A stretch of DNA of 64,000 nucleotides from Bacteroides_E sp964528875 (lineage in GTDB: Bacteria; Bacteroidota; Bacteroidia; Bacteroidales; Bacteroidaceae): the NCBI GenBank assembly GCA_964528875.1, contig CAZGUI010000006.1:1-64000 (forward strand). The letters are read 5' to 3'. Below are positions 33,511 through 41,854 of the stretch, piece by piece. The notes beneath the pieces were generated by a model, which searched no databases, had not been told where the DNA came from, and saw only the letters and a list, made by a program, of their open reading frames with translations. Positions within the stretch are counted from its first letter, which is position 1. Every line of letters starts with the position of its first letter. The position numbers and the translations under genes were made by a program.

Positions 33511-36500
33511 TTAGAATGTAAATGATAAAGCAAACTGAACAGCTCTAGGGTTAGGAAATGAGCAGTAGTCTGCACCTATGGTGAAAATTCCGTTGTCAGA
33601 GAACTCAGGGTCTAAGCCAGAGTATCCGGTGAAAGTAATTAAGTTTTGTAAAGTGACAGATGCTCTTAACCTTTCAAGTTTGATTTTTCTAAGGTATTGT
33701 GAAGGAACAGTGTAACCTAGTGTTATATCACTTATACGGAAGAAAGATCCATTTTCTAACCAGCGATTTTGATCACTTCTACTATTCCTAGAGTCTCCAT
33801 AAACAATGCGTGGTCTGTCATTTACAGGATGTTCTTGTGTCCACGGAATAATTCCATTAAAGTTATTTTGATTGTTTGAAAAATCACCAGCAGCTGAAGC
33901 TGATCCATTCCAAACTTTTTGTCCAAATCGTCCATATCCGTTAATGTTCAGGTCAAATCCTTTATAGGAGGCTCCTAGATTTACGCCAATCTCTAATTTA
34001 GGCCAAGGATTCCCTATTATTTGTCGATCTTCTGATGAAATTATACCATCCTCGTTATAATCGTTATATTTAATGTCCCCAGGTAATGCATTAGGTTGAA
34101 TTATTTTACCTTCAGAGTTTACGTAGTTCTTAATTTCATCCTCAGATTGAAATATGCCTTCCATTTTGTATAGATACCACATACCTAATGGTTCACCGAT
34201 TACTGTCTTGGCTAAATTTGTATTGTAGACTGTTTGTCCGTAACCTAGATCAAGAACTTTATTTTTCAAGTGAGAGAAGTTTAAGGAGGCTGAATAGGAG
34301 AAATCACTTATATTATCATTCCATCCTAGCTCCATTTCAAATCCTTTATTTTCTAAACTTCCTGCATTTACTGCTGGAGCTCCACCCTCATTTCCTGAAC
34401 TCATTAAAATAGGTAAGTATACAAGTAAATCCTTACTTTTTGAATAAAAGTATTCAGCACTAACACGAAGACGATTATTGAATGAAATCATATCAAACCC
34501 AATATTTGTGGTTGTCTTTTTTTCCCACACTAGATTGTTGTTACTCAATTGAGATTGTGTCATTCCTATTAATATGTTTTCAGGATTACCTATAACTGCT
34601 CGTGGGGCTGTATTTATTGTTGCTTGATAATCCCAGTAACCAATACTACTATTGCCTAATGTTCCATAATTTGCACGAATTTTTAAATCATCAATGAATG
34701 GGACATTAAAGAACTTTTCACTACTAATGCGCCAGCCAAGAGAAACAGAGAGAAAATCACCCCATCTTTGATCTTTTGGTAGCCTAGAAGTTCCATCTCG
34801 TCGAGCAGTTATCTGTGTTAGGTATTTATCGTCATATGAGTAGTTTATACGTCCTAAGTATGATATTAATGCTGATTTTCCATAGCTACCTCCTGCTGTA
34901 GTATTTCCTGTTGCAGAGTCTAATGATGTGATGTATTTGTCACCTATCATTAGTGGGTCTAGTTTAGTGATCCATCTTTTTTCTTCGTGGAATCTATTGT
35001 ATGTAATACCAAATAAGGCATTAATATCATGCTTCTTGATTTTGTGTTTGAAGTTATATGTTTGTTCAATGAGTATGTCATAATTTTTAGCACTATCATA
35101 ACCTAAGTGAGCCGCATCATCACCTTGTCCCATCACCCAGTTCCCTTTTTTTCGTAAACTGTTAGTGATGCCCATGTAGCTTTTATAAGCAACATTTAGT
35201 CGAGCATCAAACATCTCAAAAAGAGAGATCTGTCCATAGATGTTTCCTGTTAAATACTCTTCTTCATTGTTTCGTTCATATAAATCTTGCATTGCTACGG
35301 AGTTTAAGCCATAAGAATTTGCATGATCAACATTTCCATATCCATAACCTCCTGGGTTTGACTCATCATATACAGGTATAGTAGGAGGTATTCCAATAAA
35401 GTCACTCCATGGATTTCCATTTAAAATTTTCCTATCCGATTTTGTATAATAAAAATTTTCTCCATATGAAAAGATCCCTTTTTGACCACTAACATTGACA
35501 CGAAACCCATATTTATCATAACCTGTACTATAGAGAGCCCCATCATCTACCATACGATTTAAGGATGTATAATATTTGATAGTTTTAGATCCTCCAGAAA
35601 AAGAAACATTGTAGTTTTGTAATACCCCTGTGGTTAACATTTCTTTCTGCCAGTCTGTACTACTATCATAATGGTTTTGTCTTTTCGTAATGCCTGAAAC
35701 CGCAGCAAGGATTGCTTCGTCATAAGCTCGATTATTATATGTTTTATAAGTTTCTGCATCCATTAGATCATATTTAGGTAACCAACTAAGTGTTACTTGA
35801 GAGTCAAATTTCACTTTAAGATCTCCTTCTTTTCCTTGCTTTGTGGTGATAATAACAACTCCATTAGCAGCACGAGAACCATAAATTGCAGCTGATGAGG
35901 CATCCTTTAAAACTTGTATTGATTCTATATCTTCCACATTAACTCCTAAGTCGCTTCCCCCATAGGCTCCATCTATAATAAAAAGAGGATTATTGTTCGT
36001 TAAGCTTCCTAAACCACGAATATTTATAGTTGCATTGGTACCGGGAAGACCACTACTTGTTATTTTTACACCTGATGTTAATCCACGCATTGCTTCTACT
36101 ACATTGCCTGAGACTCTTTCTGCAAGGGCATCTTCTTTTACAGTAGAGATTGATCCTAAAATATCTTTCTTTTTAACAGTTCCATATCCAATAACAACAA
36201 CCTCGTCCAGAATTTTACTTTCAGGTTCTAACGTGATATTTATTGAGGTTCTATTTCCAACATTAATTTTTTGTGTTATGAAGCCTATGAAGCTAAACTC
36301 TAGAGTTGCATCAGAAGGAACATTTATTTCGTATTTTCCATCCATGTCTGTCGTTGTTCCATAAGTTATTTCTCCTTCTTTTGTTATAATAGAAACTCCT
36401 ATTAGTCCTTCTCCTGTATCATCTTTTACAATACCTGTCACCCTGTTTTGTGCACATAGACTAAAAGAGTATGTACATAAGAAGACTAATATCATAAACC

Positions 36501-36546
36501 AATGACGTCTTGTATTAGTCGTGTTTTTGTTTAATTCAGTTTTCAT
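33511..36546 (-). CDS. rusC: SusC/RagA family TonB-dependent transporter
   Basis: A 1011-residue outer-membrane channel. After a signal peptide comes a carboxypeptidase-D-like domain (about 35-115, 'VTGIVKDDTGEGLIGVSI'). The SusC signature around 'LDEVVVIGYGTVKKKDILGS' and the plug ('GLGSLTNNNPLFIIDGAYGG', 'IESIQVLKDASSAAIYGSRA') follow. The beta-barrel ends in 'VQFALSFTF' with the expected terminal aromatic residue. Energy would come from the ExbBD-TonB complex. It pairs with SusD downstream; context suggests import of ribose or nucleoside derivatives. Confidence 0.94.
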   Translation of the reverse strand: MKTELNKNTTNTRRHWFMILVFLCTYSFSLCAQNRVTGIVKDDTGEGLIGVSIITKEGEITYGTTTDMDGKYEINVPSDATLEFSFIGFITQKINVGNRTSINITLEPESKILDEVVVIGYGTVKKKDILGSISTVKEDALAERVSGNVVEAMRGLTSGVKITSSGLPGTNATINIRGLGSLTNNNPLFIIDGAYGGSDLGVNVEDIESIQVLKDASSAAIYGSRAANGVVIITTKQGKEGDLKVKFDSQVTLSWLPKYDLMDAETYKTYNNRAYDEAILAAVSGITKRQNHYDSSTDWQKEMLTTGVLQNYNVSFSGGSKTIKYYTSLNRMVDDGALYSTGYDKYGFRVNVSGQKGIFSYGENFYYTKSDRKILNGNPWSDFIGIPPTIPVYDESNPGGYGYGNVDHANSYGLNSVAMQDLYERNNEEEYLTGNIYGQISLFEMFDARLNVAYKSYMGITNSLRKKGNWVMGQGDDAAHLGYDSAKNYDILIEQTYNFKHKIKKHDINALFGITYNRFHEEKRWITKLDPLMIGDKYITSLDSATGNTTAGGSYGKSALISYLGRINYSYDDKYLTQITARRDGTSRLPKDQRWGDFLSVSLGWRISSEKFFNVPFIDDLKIRANYGTLGNSSIGYWDYQATINTAPRAVIGNPENILIGMTQSQLSNNNLVWEKKTTTNIGFDMISFNNRLRVSAEYFYSKSKDLLVYLPILMSSGNEGGAPAVNAGSLENKGFEMELGWNDNISDFSYSASLNFSHLKNKVLDLGYGQTVYNTNLAKTVIGEPLGMWYLYKMEGIFQSEDEIKNYVNSEGKIIQPNALPGDIKYNDYNEDGIISSEDRQIIGNPWPKLEIGVNLGASYKGFDLNINGYGRFGQKVWNGSASAAGDFSNNQNNFNGIIPWTQEHPVNDRPRIVYGDSRNSRSDQNRWLENGSFFRISDITLGYTVPSQYLRKIKLERLRASVTLQNLITFTGYSGLDPEFSDNGIFTIGADYCSFPNPRAVQFALSFTF

Positions 36547-36694
36547 GTATTTTTTTGTTTATAAGGATTATTCGTATACGTGTTAGTTTTGCTCTAATAT
36601 TCATAGTTAAATTTTGTAAATGGTTTTGTTTTCAAGCATAATTATATCATTCCCTATGTTTAATAGGAAGTGAAATATTGATTAGAATCTAATT

Positions 36695-37708
36695 TCAATT
36701 AGCTCCTGATATGATTATTGCTGATAGTCCTAAAATAAATAATATAAACATACAAGTAAGTAGAATGTTAACTACTCGTGGAGAGTCTTTAAATTCTTTC
36801 CAAATGAAAATACCCCAAAAGGCTGCAATCATTGGTGCTCCTTGACCTAAGGCATATGAAATTGCCGTACCTGCTTTTCCTGCCGCTATATAGCTTAGAG
36901 CTGTTCCTAATCCCCAAATAGCTCCACCAAGGATTCCTACAATGTGTGTTTTTCCTTTTCCTTTAAAATATTCTTTGTAACTAACGGGTGTTCCAACAAA
37001 TGGTTTCTTCATTACAAGGGTGTTAAAAATGAAGTTACTTAAGAAGATTCCTATTGAAAAAATAAAAAAAGCAGAATATGGAGTAGCCATTCCTGCAGTA
37101 GGGGCTTCAAAGTTCTCTAGATCCATTGCTGAAGCAACAAATCTATAGAAAAAAGACATTAATATACCTGCTATAGCTGCTAAGATGATTCCTTTCTTTT
37201 CTCCTGCTTTTTCTTCTTTAAGGTTTTCCTGCTTTTTCCCTGCTGCTATTCCATTACATATGATGGCTATTACAATTAGTAGTACTCCAACAAACAGCCA
37301 AATGGGATCTCCTTTTGGGGTACTGAAATAATTGATAAATACGCCTAAAACTAAAGCTAGTCCAACTCCAAGAGGAAATGCGACTGACATACCTGCCATC
37401 GATACAGAAGCAGAAAGTAAAATATTTGATGCATTGAAAATTACTCCCCCCAATAGTGCACTGCAAATATTTTTTGTGCTAATTTGTTGTATGTCTTCAA
37501 GAAAACCTCTACCCTCGCTTCCATAGCTTCCAAGAGTAAAAACTAAGAGTAAAGCAAATAATAAAATACCAATGGTATAATCCCAATAGTAGAGTTCATA
37601 ACGCCATTTCTTACTTGCTAGTTTTTGTGTGTTTCCCCACGATCCCCAGCAAATCATGGTAATAAAGCAGAATATAACTGCTAGAGTATAGCTGTTGACT
37701 ATAAACAT
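36695..37708 (-). CDS. rusT: GRP-family sugar permease (RusT-like)
   Basis: A 337-residue inner-membrane protein with about ten helices. Family features of glucose/ribose (GRP, RbsU/GlcU-like) transporters are 'ICWGSWGNTQKLA' near the N-terminus, 'GVIFNASNILLSASVSMAG', 'FPLGVGLALVLGVFINY' and, in the second half, 'LGGAIWGLGTALSYIAAGKAG', 'YALGQGAPMIAAFWGIFIWKE'. It would bring free ribose into the cytosol for the two ribokinases next to it. The match in position to rusT of the known rus locus supports the symbol; specificity is inferred. Confidence 0.83.
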   Translation of the reverse strand: MFIVNSYTLAVIFCFITMICWGSWGNTQKLASKKWRYELYYWDYTIGILLFALLLVFTLGSYGSEGRGFLEDIQQISTKNICSALLGGVIFNASNILLSASVSMAGMSVAFPLGVGLALVLGVFINYFSTPKGDPIWLFVGVLLIVIAIICNGIAAGKKQENLKEEKAGEKKGIILAAIAGILMSFFYRFVASAMDLENFEAPTAGMATPYSAFFIFSIGIFLSNFIFNTLVMKKPFVGTPVSYKEYFKGKGKTHIVGILGGAIWGLGTALSYIAAGKAGTAISYALGQGAPMIAAFWGIFIWKEFKDSPRVVNILLTCMFILFILGLSAIIISGAN

Positions 37709-37739
37709 AGTGGTTTATGTATTAATTAAGGTTAAACAA

Positions 37740-38654
37740 TTATTTATTATTATTCATAAATTTCCTAACTTCTTCAAGTGTAGGAATGGATACTTGCGCT
37801 CCAGAACGAGTAACTGTAATGGCTGCTGCTGCATTGGCGAAATTTAAAGCTTCTCTATCAATTCCGTTTTTAGCCAATACAACAGCTAATGCACCACAAA
37901 AAGTGTCTCCTGCAGCTACAGTATCAATAGCATTTACTTTAAAACTAGGAACATTAACTTCTTCTTTTTTGTTTTTCATATATACACCATTACTTCCTAA
38001 TGTTATAACAACATTTTTAGCTCCTTTATTAATTAATACTTGAGCTATTTCTTTTAAGTTTTTTCCATTGTACTCTATCTGTGAAATAAGGGAGGCTTCA
38101 ACCTCATTTACAACTAAAATATCTATTAGATCCATTAATTCTGTATCGATTGGGCAGGCAGGTGCAGGATTAAATAATATTTTCTTTCCCTTCTGTTTTG
38201 TTAATAAGGCTACTTCTTTTATCGTTTCATATGGTATTTCTGCCTGCATAACAACAATATCCGTTTCACTAATAACTTGTGAAAACGAAGCAATAGAATC
38301 AGGAGATAAAGAATAATTTGACCCGGGTGCTACAGCTATGTAGTTTTCTCCATTATTAGAAACAAAAATAAGAGCTATACCTGTAGGATTATTCTGATCT
38401 TGGATTATATAATCAGTACAAATGTTCTCATTTTTGAAATGCTTTTTAAGGACTTCTGTATAAATATCATTGCCAAGAGAAGTTACAAAAGTTACCTCTC
38501 CACCTAGGCGAGCAGCAGCAACAGCTTGATTTGCTCCTTTTCCTCCAAAGTTCTGCATAAATTTGGCATTTCCAACTGTTTCACCAGGTGTTGGTAGATG
38601 AGTGACTTGAGCCACCATATCAATATTTGAACTCCCTATTACTGCTATTTTCAT
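37740..38654 (-). CDS. rbsK: Ribokinase (first of two)
   Basis: A 304-residue PfkB-family kinase that phosphorylates ribose to ribose 5-phosphate. N-terminal 'GSSNIDMVAQVTHLPTPGET' and 'NFGGKGANQAVAAARLGG' form the ribose site. 'DTVAAGDTFCGAL' (about 247-259) is the anion hole with the catalytic aspartate, in the AAGD form also seen in characterised ribokinases. It lies 31 bp upstream of the permease gene, and a second ribokinase gene lies 25 bp further upstream. It corresponds to one of the two kinases of the rus locus. Confidence 0.93.
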   Translation of the reverse strand: MKIAVIGSSNIDMVAQVTHLPTPGETVGNAKFMQNFGGKGANQAVAAARLGGEVTFVTSLGNDIYTEVLKKHFKNENICTDYIIQDQNNPTGIALIFVSNNGENYIAVAPGSNYSLSPDSIASFSQVISETDIVVMQAEIPYETIKEVALLTKQKGKKILFNPAPACPIDTELMDLIDILVVNEVEASLISQIEYNGKNLKEIAQVLINKGAKNVVITLGSNGVYMKNKKEEVNVPSFKVNAIDTVAAGDTFCGALAVVLAKNGIDREALNFANAAAAITVTRSGAQVSIPTLEEVRKFMNNNK

Positions 38655-38679
38655 AATGTTTCTGTTTGTTTTATATGAT

Positions 38680-39597
38680 TTATAATATAATTTCTCTTAT
38701 ATATGGAATAGCACTTTGTGCTCCTATTCGTGTGACTGATATAGCAGCCGCTGCATTAGCGAATTTTACAGACTCGATAACCGAATGCTTTAATGAAAGA
38801 TGAAAGCTAAATGCTCCACAAAAAACATCTCCTGCACCCGTAGTGTCAACAGTTTTAACCGTTTTTGCAGGAATAAAGGCATACTCCTCTTTTTCTTTTA
38901 CGTATGCTCCGTCTTTGCCTAATGTTATAACTACATTATTAATGCCTTTTTCTCCAATTGCTTTTGCCGCCCTGTGTGCACTGTCTATACTTATTACTTT
39001 GATTCCTGTTAGCATTTCTGCTTCGATGCGATTAGGTAGTATAGTGTGTACTTTATTTAAAAATGTTTCATTTAATGTAGATGCAGGTGCAGGGTTAAGG
39101 ATGACTTTTTTGTTGTATTTATTTGCTAGTGATGCTGCGTATTCTGCAGTTTCAATAGGGACCTCTAGCTGCATAAGAATAATGTCACATTCTTTTATTC
39201 TTTCTTCAGCTTTGTCAATATCTTCATAAGATAATGTACTATTGGCTCCTGGAGCAACAATGATACTGTTTTCTCCGTATGTGTCCACAGAAATAAGAGC
39301 AACTCCTGATGGGTTTTTTTGATCAGTGAAAATAAACTCAGTATTTATATTTTCTGATTTATATATTTCTAATGCTTGTAAACCAAATAAATCATAGCCA
39401 ACCTTAGAAATAAAAGTAACATCTGCACCTAATCGAGAAGCTGTAATAGCCTGATTTGCTCCCTTTCCACCAGTATTCATATGAAAAACACCACCTAATA
39501 TTGTCTCTCCAGGGACAGGCAGCCTATTTGCTTTGACTATCATATCTGTATTGTTGCTTCCTACAACCACAATTTTAGGTTTAGATATCCCTTGCAT
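38680..39597 (-). CDS. rbsK: Ribokinase (second of two)
   Basis: A 305-residue PfkB-family kinase with 'GSNNTDMIVKANRLPVPGET', 'NTGGKGANQAITASRLGADV' and the catalytic 'VDTTGAGDVFCGAF'. It is clearly homologous to the adjacent kinase but quite diverged, so this is not a recent tandem copy. The two may differ in preference, for example ribose against deoxyribose or nucleosides. First gene after the putative promoter at 39654-39682, and likely the start of the rus operon. Confidence 0.92.
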   Translation of the reverse strand: MQGISKPKIVVVGSNNTDMIVKANRLPVPGETILGGVFHMNTGGKGANQAITASRLGADVTFISKVGYDLFGLQALEIYKSENINTEFIFTDQKNPSGVALISVDTYGENSIIVAPGANSTLSYEDIDKAEERIKECDIILMQLEVPIETAEYAASLANKYNKKVILNPAPASTLNETFLNKVHTILPNRIEAEMLTGIKVISIDSAHRAAKAIGEKGINNVVITLGKDGAYVKEKEEYAFIPAKTVKTVDTTGAGDVFCGAFSFHLSLKHSVIESVKFANAAAAISVTRIGAQSAIPYIREIIL

Positions 39598-39653
39598 AGT
39601 ATTAATTAATTAAGTATATGCAAATAAAGTGAATAATATAATGTGTTTTTTTT

Positions 39654-39682
39654 CAAAATTACCCTAATTATATAATTCCAAA
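39654..39682 (-). promoter_or_regulatory. Putative promoter of the rus-type operon
   Basis: On the minus strand TTTG (fwd 39679-39682) and TAATTTTG (fwd 39654-39661, a TAnnTTTG match) are 17 nt apart, slightly shorter than the usual 19-21. The second ribokinase starts about 57 bp downstream. The 205-bp gap between the regulator-like gene and this operon is otherwise very AT-rich. Confidence 0.4.
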
Positions 39683-39802
39683 TAGTATAAAATATTATAA
39701 ATCCTTTTTCTATTATTTGTTAATTGCTCCTTTTTTATATATTATATAATTGTAAAAAATATACTCCTTGAGATTGAGCTTGTTTTTATTTATCTTTTTT
39801 GA

Positions 39803-41332
39803 TTAATCTTCTATTCTGTTTCTTAAAACTTTAGATAAGCTTATTCTTAATATTTTGGATTCAACCCAAGCTGTAAAGTCAAAAATGCGTAATATTTGAC
39901 TCTCATATTTGTCTTGAGATATATTATTTATTCTAGGTTTTAATTTTCCCCAAAAAAGATCTCGCTCTTCTTGAAAAATAGGTAAATCTTTTTTATTTAA
40001 ATACCACAAGATAATCTGTTCTGTTTTAAAGGCCTTTTCTTTTGTAAATCTTAAATTTCTAGTGATAGACTGCGATTCATGAAAAACAAAATCATACTCT
40101 TTCATTTCATAGTATGCAATCAATCTTACCAATCGAATGGTCTTCATTAAAGGGGAGTATTTAATATTGTGATCAATAATGGTATTACTTATGTATTTTC
40201 TTGCTAATTTATAGTCCTGGTTGCCAATATAAACAAGAGCTGTATAAAGTAAAAGTTCACTTTTTCGTATGGGATTTAGCCATGAATCTTTGCTATAAAG
40301 AGCGTCTTGATATTTATCCATAATATCCATGCATTTTGAAAACTCTCCTTTGTCTAAAAAAGGAAATAACTCATATTGAAAAATCAAACAAATTGTGTTT
40401 ATCTTGAATTCAAGAGATGTATGGATGCTTAACTCTTTAAGTTTATTAAGAAAGTATGGCATTTCGTTATACTTCCTAACTGAACGTAGACTATTTAGAA
40501 CGCCTTCAAGTACAGAGACATAATATATTGGAGGGTTAGTAAGGAATTGTGGGTTTTGTTCAAATAATAGATTGAGTTCCTTGAATGAATTTAAGGCAGT
40601 TTTATAATCTCCTATTCCCATAAGATAGTTTCCTTGAAAAAGTTTATGATTTTTTGTCAATTCAAAGTTCCCATCCATGGGTGAAGATGAAGCAATATAC
40701 AGTTCATTTACCATAAGATCACTCATATCTTTTTTTTGCTTTTTCGTACGAACAGCGCCAATTTGGGTAAGGCGAAATTTCAGTAAATTGTGTAGAGAGG
40801 ATTGCTCCACTACCTTTCTGATTTTTTTTAATGTTTCATTTTGAATAAAATGTTTATGATATAACTCTTTCTCGGTCATGTTTGGAAAATTAAGTCGAAG
40901 TAAATATTCTAATTCTAATTTTATGGCAATCATTAAAATTTCATTCTGTTCATAGTGTTGAGCCAGCTGTATTGTCTTTGATAATATTTCGAAACATTCT
41001 TCAAATAGAGATTTGTCGTAAAGCATTCGTGCTTTACATAGATTATTTAGTAAGTCGTGGTAGTTGTCTTTGTTTTTTCTCAGTAAGAGTAGAGTGTCTA
41101 ATAATTTATCGTATAAATACTTAATAGATACTTCAAAAGAACTGTTTGGACGAGTTTTATGGAATATAGATTTTATATTATCACTATTTAACTGTCTATT
41201 ATTAATTATTATTTTATAAATAATGCCAAAATCACTATTGTTATTTTCTTTTATGAGTTGTTGAGAAATATGCTTTTTTTCTGATTTTGTAAGCGAATTA
41301 ATTAAGGCAATTACTGCATCAATACGTTTCAT
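39803..41332 (-). CDS. rusR: TPR-like helical protein, putative rus regulator (RusR-like)
   Basis: About 509 residues of mostly alpha-helical, TPR-like sequence ('CKARMLYDKSLFEECFEILS', 'GDYKTALNSFKELN', 'ALVYIGNQDYKLARKYISN'). There is no signal peptide, membrane helix or DNA-binding helix-turn-helix that I can point to. I prefer the ATG at 41332 ('MKRIDAVIALINSLTKSEKK'); the frame stays open to 41458 but that part is basic and low-complexity. In the B. thetaiotaomicron rus locus a gene in this position is considered the regulator, and the symbol rests on that position. Direct function is unproven. Confidence 0.6.
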   Translation of the reverse strand: MKRIDAVIALINSLTKSEKKHISQQLIKENNNSDFGIIYKIIINNRQLNSDNIKSIFHKTRPNSSFEVSIKYLYDKLLDTLLLLRKNKDNYHDLLNNLCKARMLYDKSLFEECFEILSKTIQLAQHYEQNEILMIAIKLELEYLLRLNFPNMTEKELYHKHFIQNETLKKIRKVVEQSSLHNLLKFRLTQIGAVRTKKQKKDMSDLMVNELYIASSSPMDGNFELTKNHKLFQGNYLMGIGDYKTALNSFKELNLLFEQNPQFLTNPPIYYVSVLEGVLNSLRSVRKYNEMPYFLNKLKELSIHTSLEFKINTICLIFQYELFPFLDKGEFSKCMDIMDKYQDALYSKDSWLNPIRKSELLLYTALVYIGNQDYKLARKYISNTIIDHNIKYSPLMKTIRLVRLIAYYEMKEYDFVFHESQSITRNLRFTKEKAFKTEQIILWYLNKKDLPIFQEERDLFWGKLKPRINNISQDKYESQILRIFDFTAWVESKILRISLSKVLRNRIED

Positions 41333-41521
41333 TATAGGTGTTTTTTGTTTTAGTACATGGAGTAAGATAAAACTTTTTTTGTTATTTATGATACTTGAAT
41401 ATATTCTATAGCTTTTGTTTCTGTTTTTATGGGGTGCTTTCGTTGTGAGAATGTCCAATTCTTTTTGTCTAATTACTGTAAAAAGAGGTAAAAATAAAGA
41501 GTTTTTAGATTAATCGCATAA

Positions 41522-41602
41522 TAGGTCATAGACCTAAAGCTCTTCGGTCCTAGACCGAGCACCCTTCAGTCCTAGACCGACAGGCCTTTGGTCCTAGACC
41601 GA
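41522..41602. repeat. Palindromic repeat cluster B (GGTC-CTA-GACC family)
   Basis: Units: TAGGTCATAGACCTA (41522-41536, a variant palindrome), TTCGGTCCTAGACCGA (41543-41558), TTCAGTCCTAGACCGA (41565-41580) and TTTGGTCCTAGACCGA (41587-41602). Spacing of the last three is 22 nt. All have CTA (or ATA) at the centre. They lie between the regulator-like gene and the gcvP terminator, next to the right edge of the island. Apart from this cluster and the terminator, the 41333-41780 gap shows nothing recognised. Confidence 0.85.
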
Positions 41603-41712
41603 TAAATCCCCTGCTCATGAGCCTTGTAGAGGGTGGTTGAAAAGAGAGTGGAAAATAAGCTAAAAGAATATTGAATTGATGAATTAAAAATGAGGAAAAC
41701 AGAGTTTTATAC

Positions 41713-41854
41713 CATAAAAAAACCTGCTTGAGACATAGAAGGTCAAGCAGGTTTTTTATGATTATGTATTAATGCAGTTATCAATCTTCAAATGTTTCAT
41801 ATTGTGTAGTGAGTAATTGGCGATCTCCTAATGTGTCGTCTATCCTTGCTACAT
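41713..41854. repeat. Right 142-bp direct repeat: native gcvP 3' end
   Basis: Gapless match to 26296-26437. It comprises the gcvP terminator and the last 74 bp of the gcvP coding sequence. Differences to the left copy are synonymous in the coding part and, in the hairpin, confined to the loop. Confidence 0.88.
41716..41757 (-). terminator. gcvP terminator
   Basis: AAAAACCTGCTTGA / TCAAGCAGGTTTTT stem with a loop of about 11 nt and T-runs on both strands, 24 bp past the gcvP stop on the minus strand. It may work in both directions. Confidence 0.85.

Noticed and set aside
35993..36364. 123-codon plus-strand ORF opposite the SusC gene
   Set aside because: It is antisense to the conserved plug domain of the SusC-type transporter; no homology features or start context support it. 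The same applies to the antisense frames at 31373-31765 and 38843-39229.
26296..41854. Composite transposon or prophage bounded by the 142-bp repeats
   Set aside because: No transposase, integrase, phage or conjugation gene lies between the repeats, and the repeats are gcvP coding/terminator sequence, not terminal inverted repeats.
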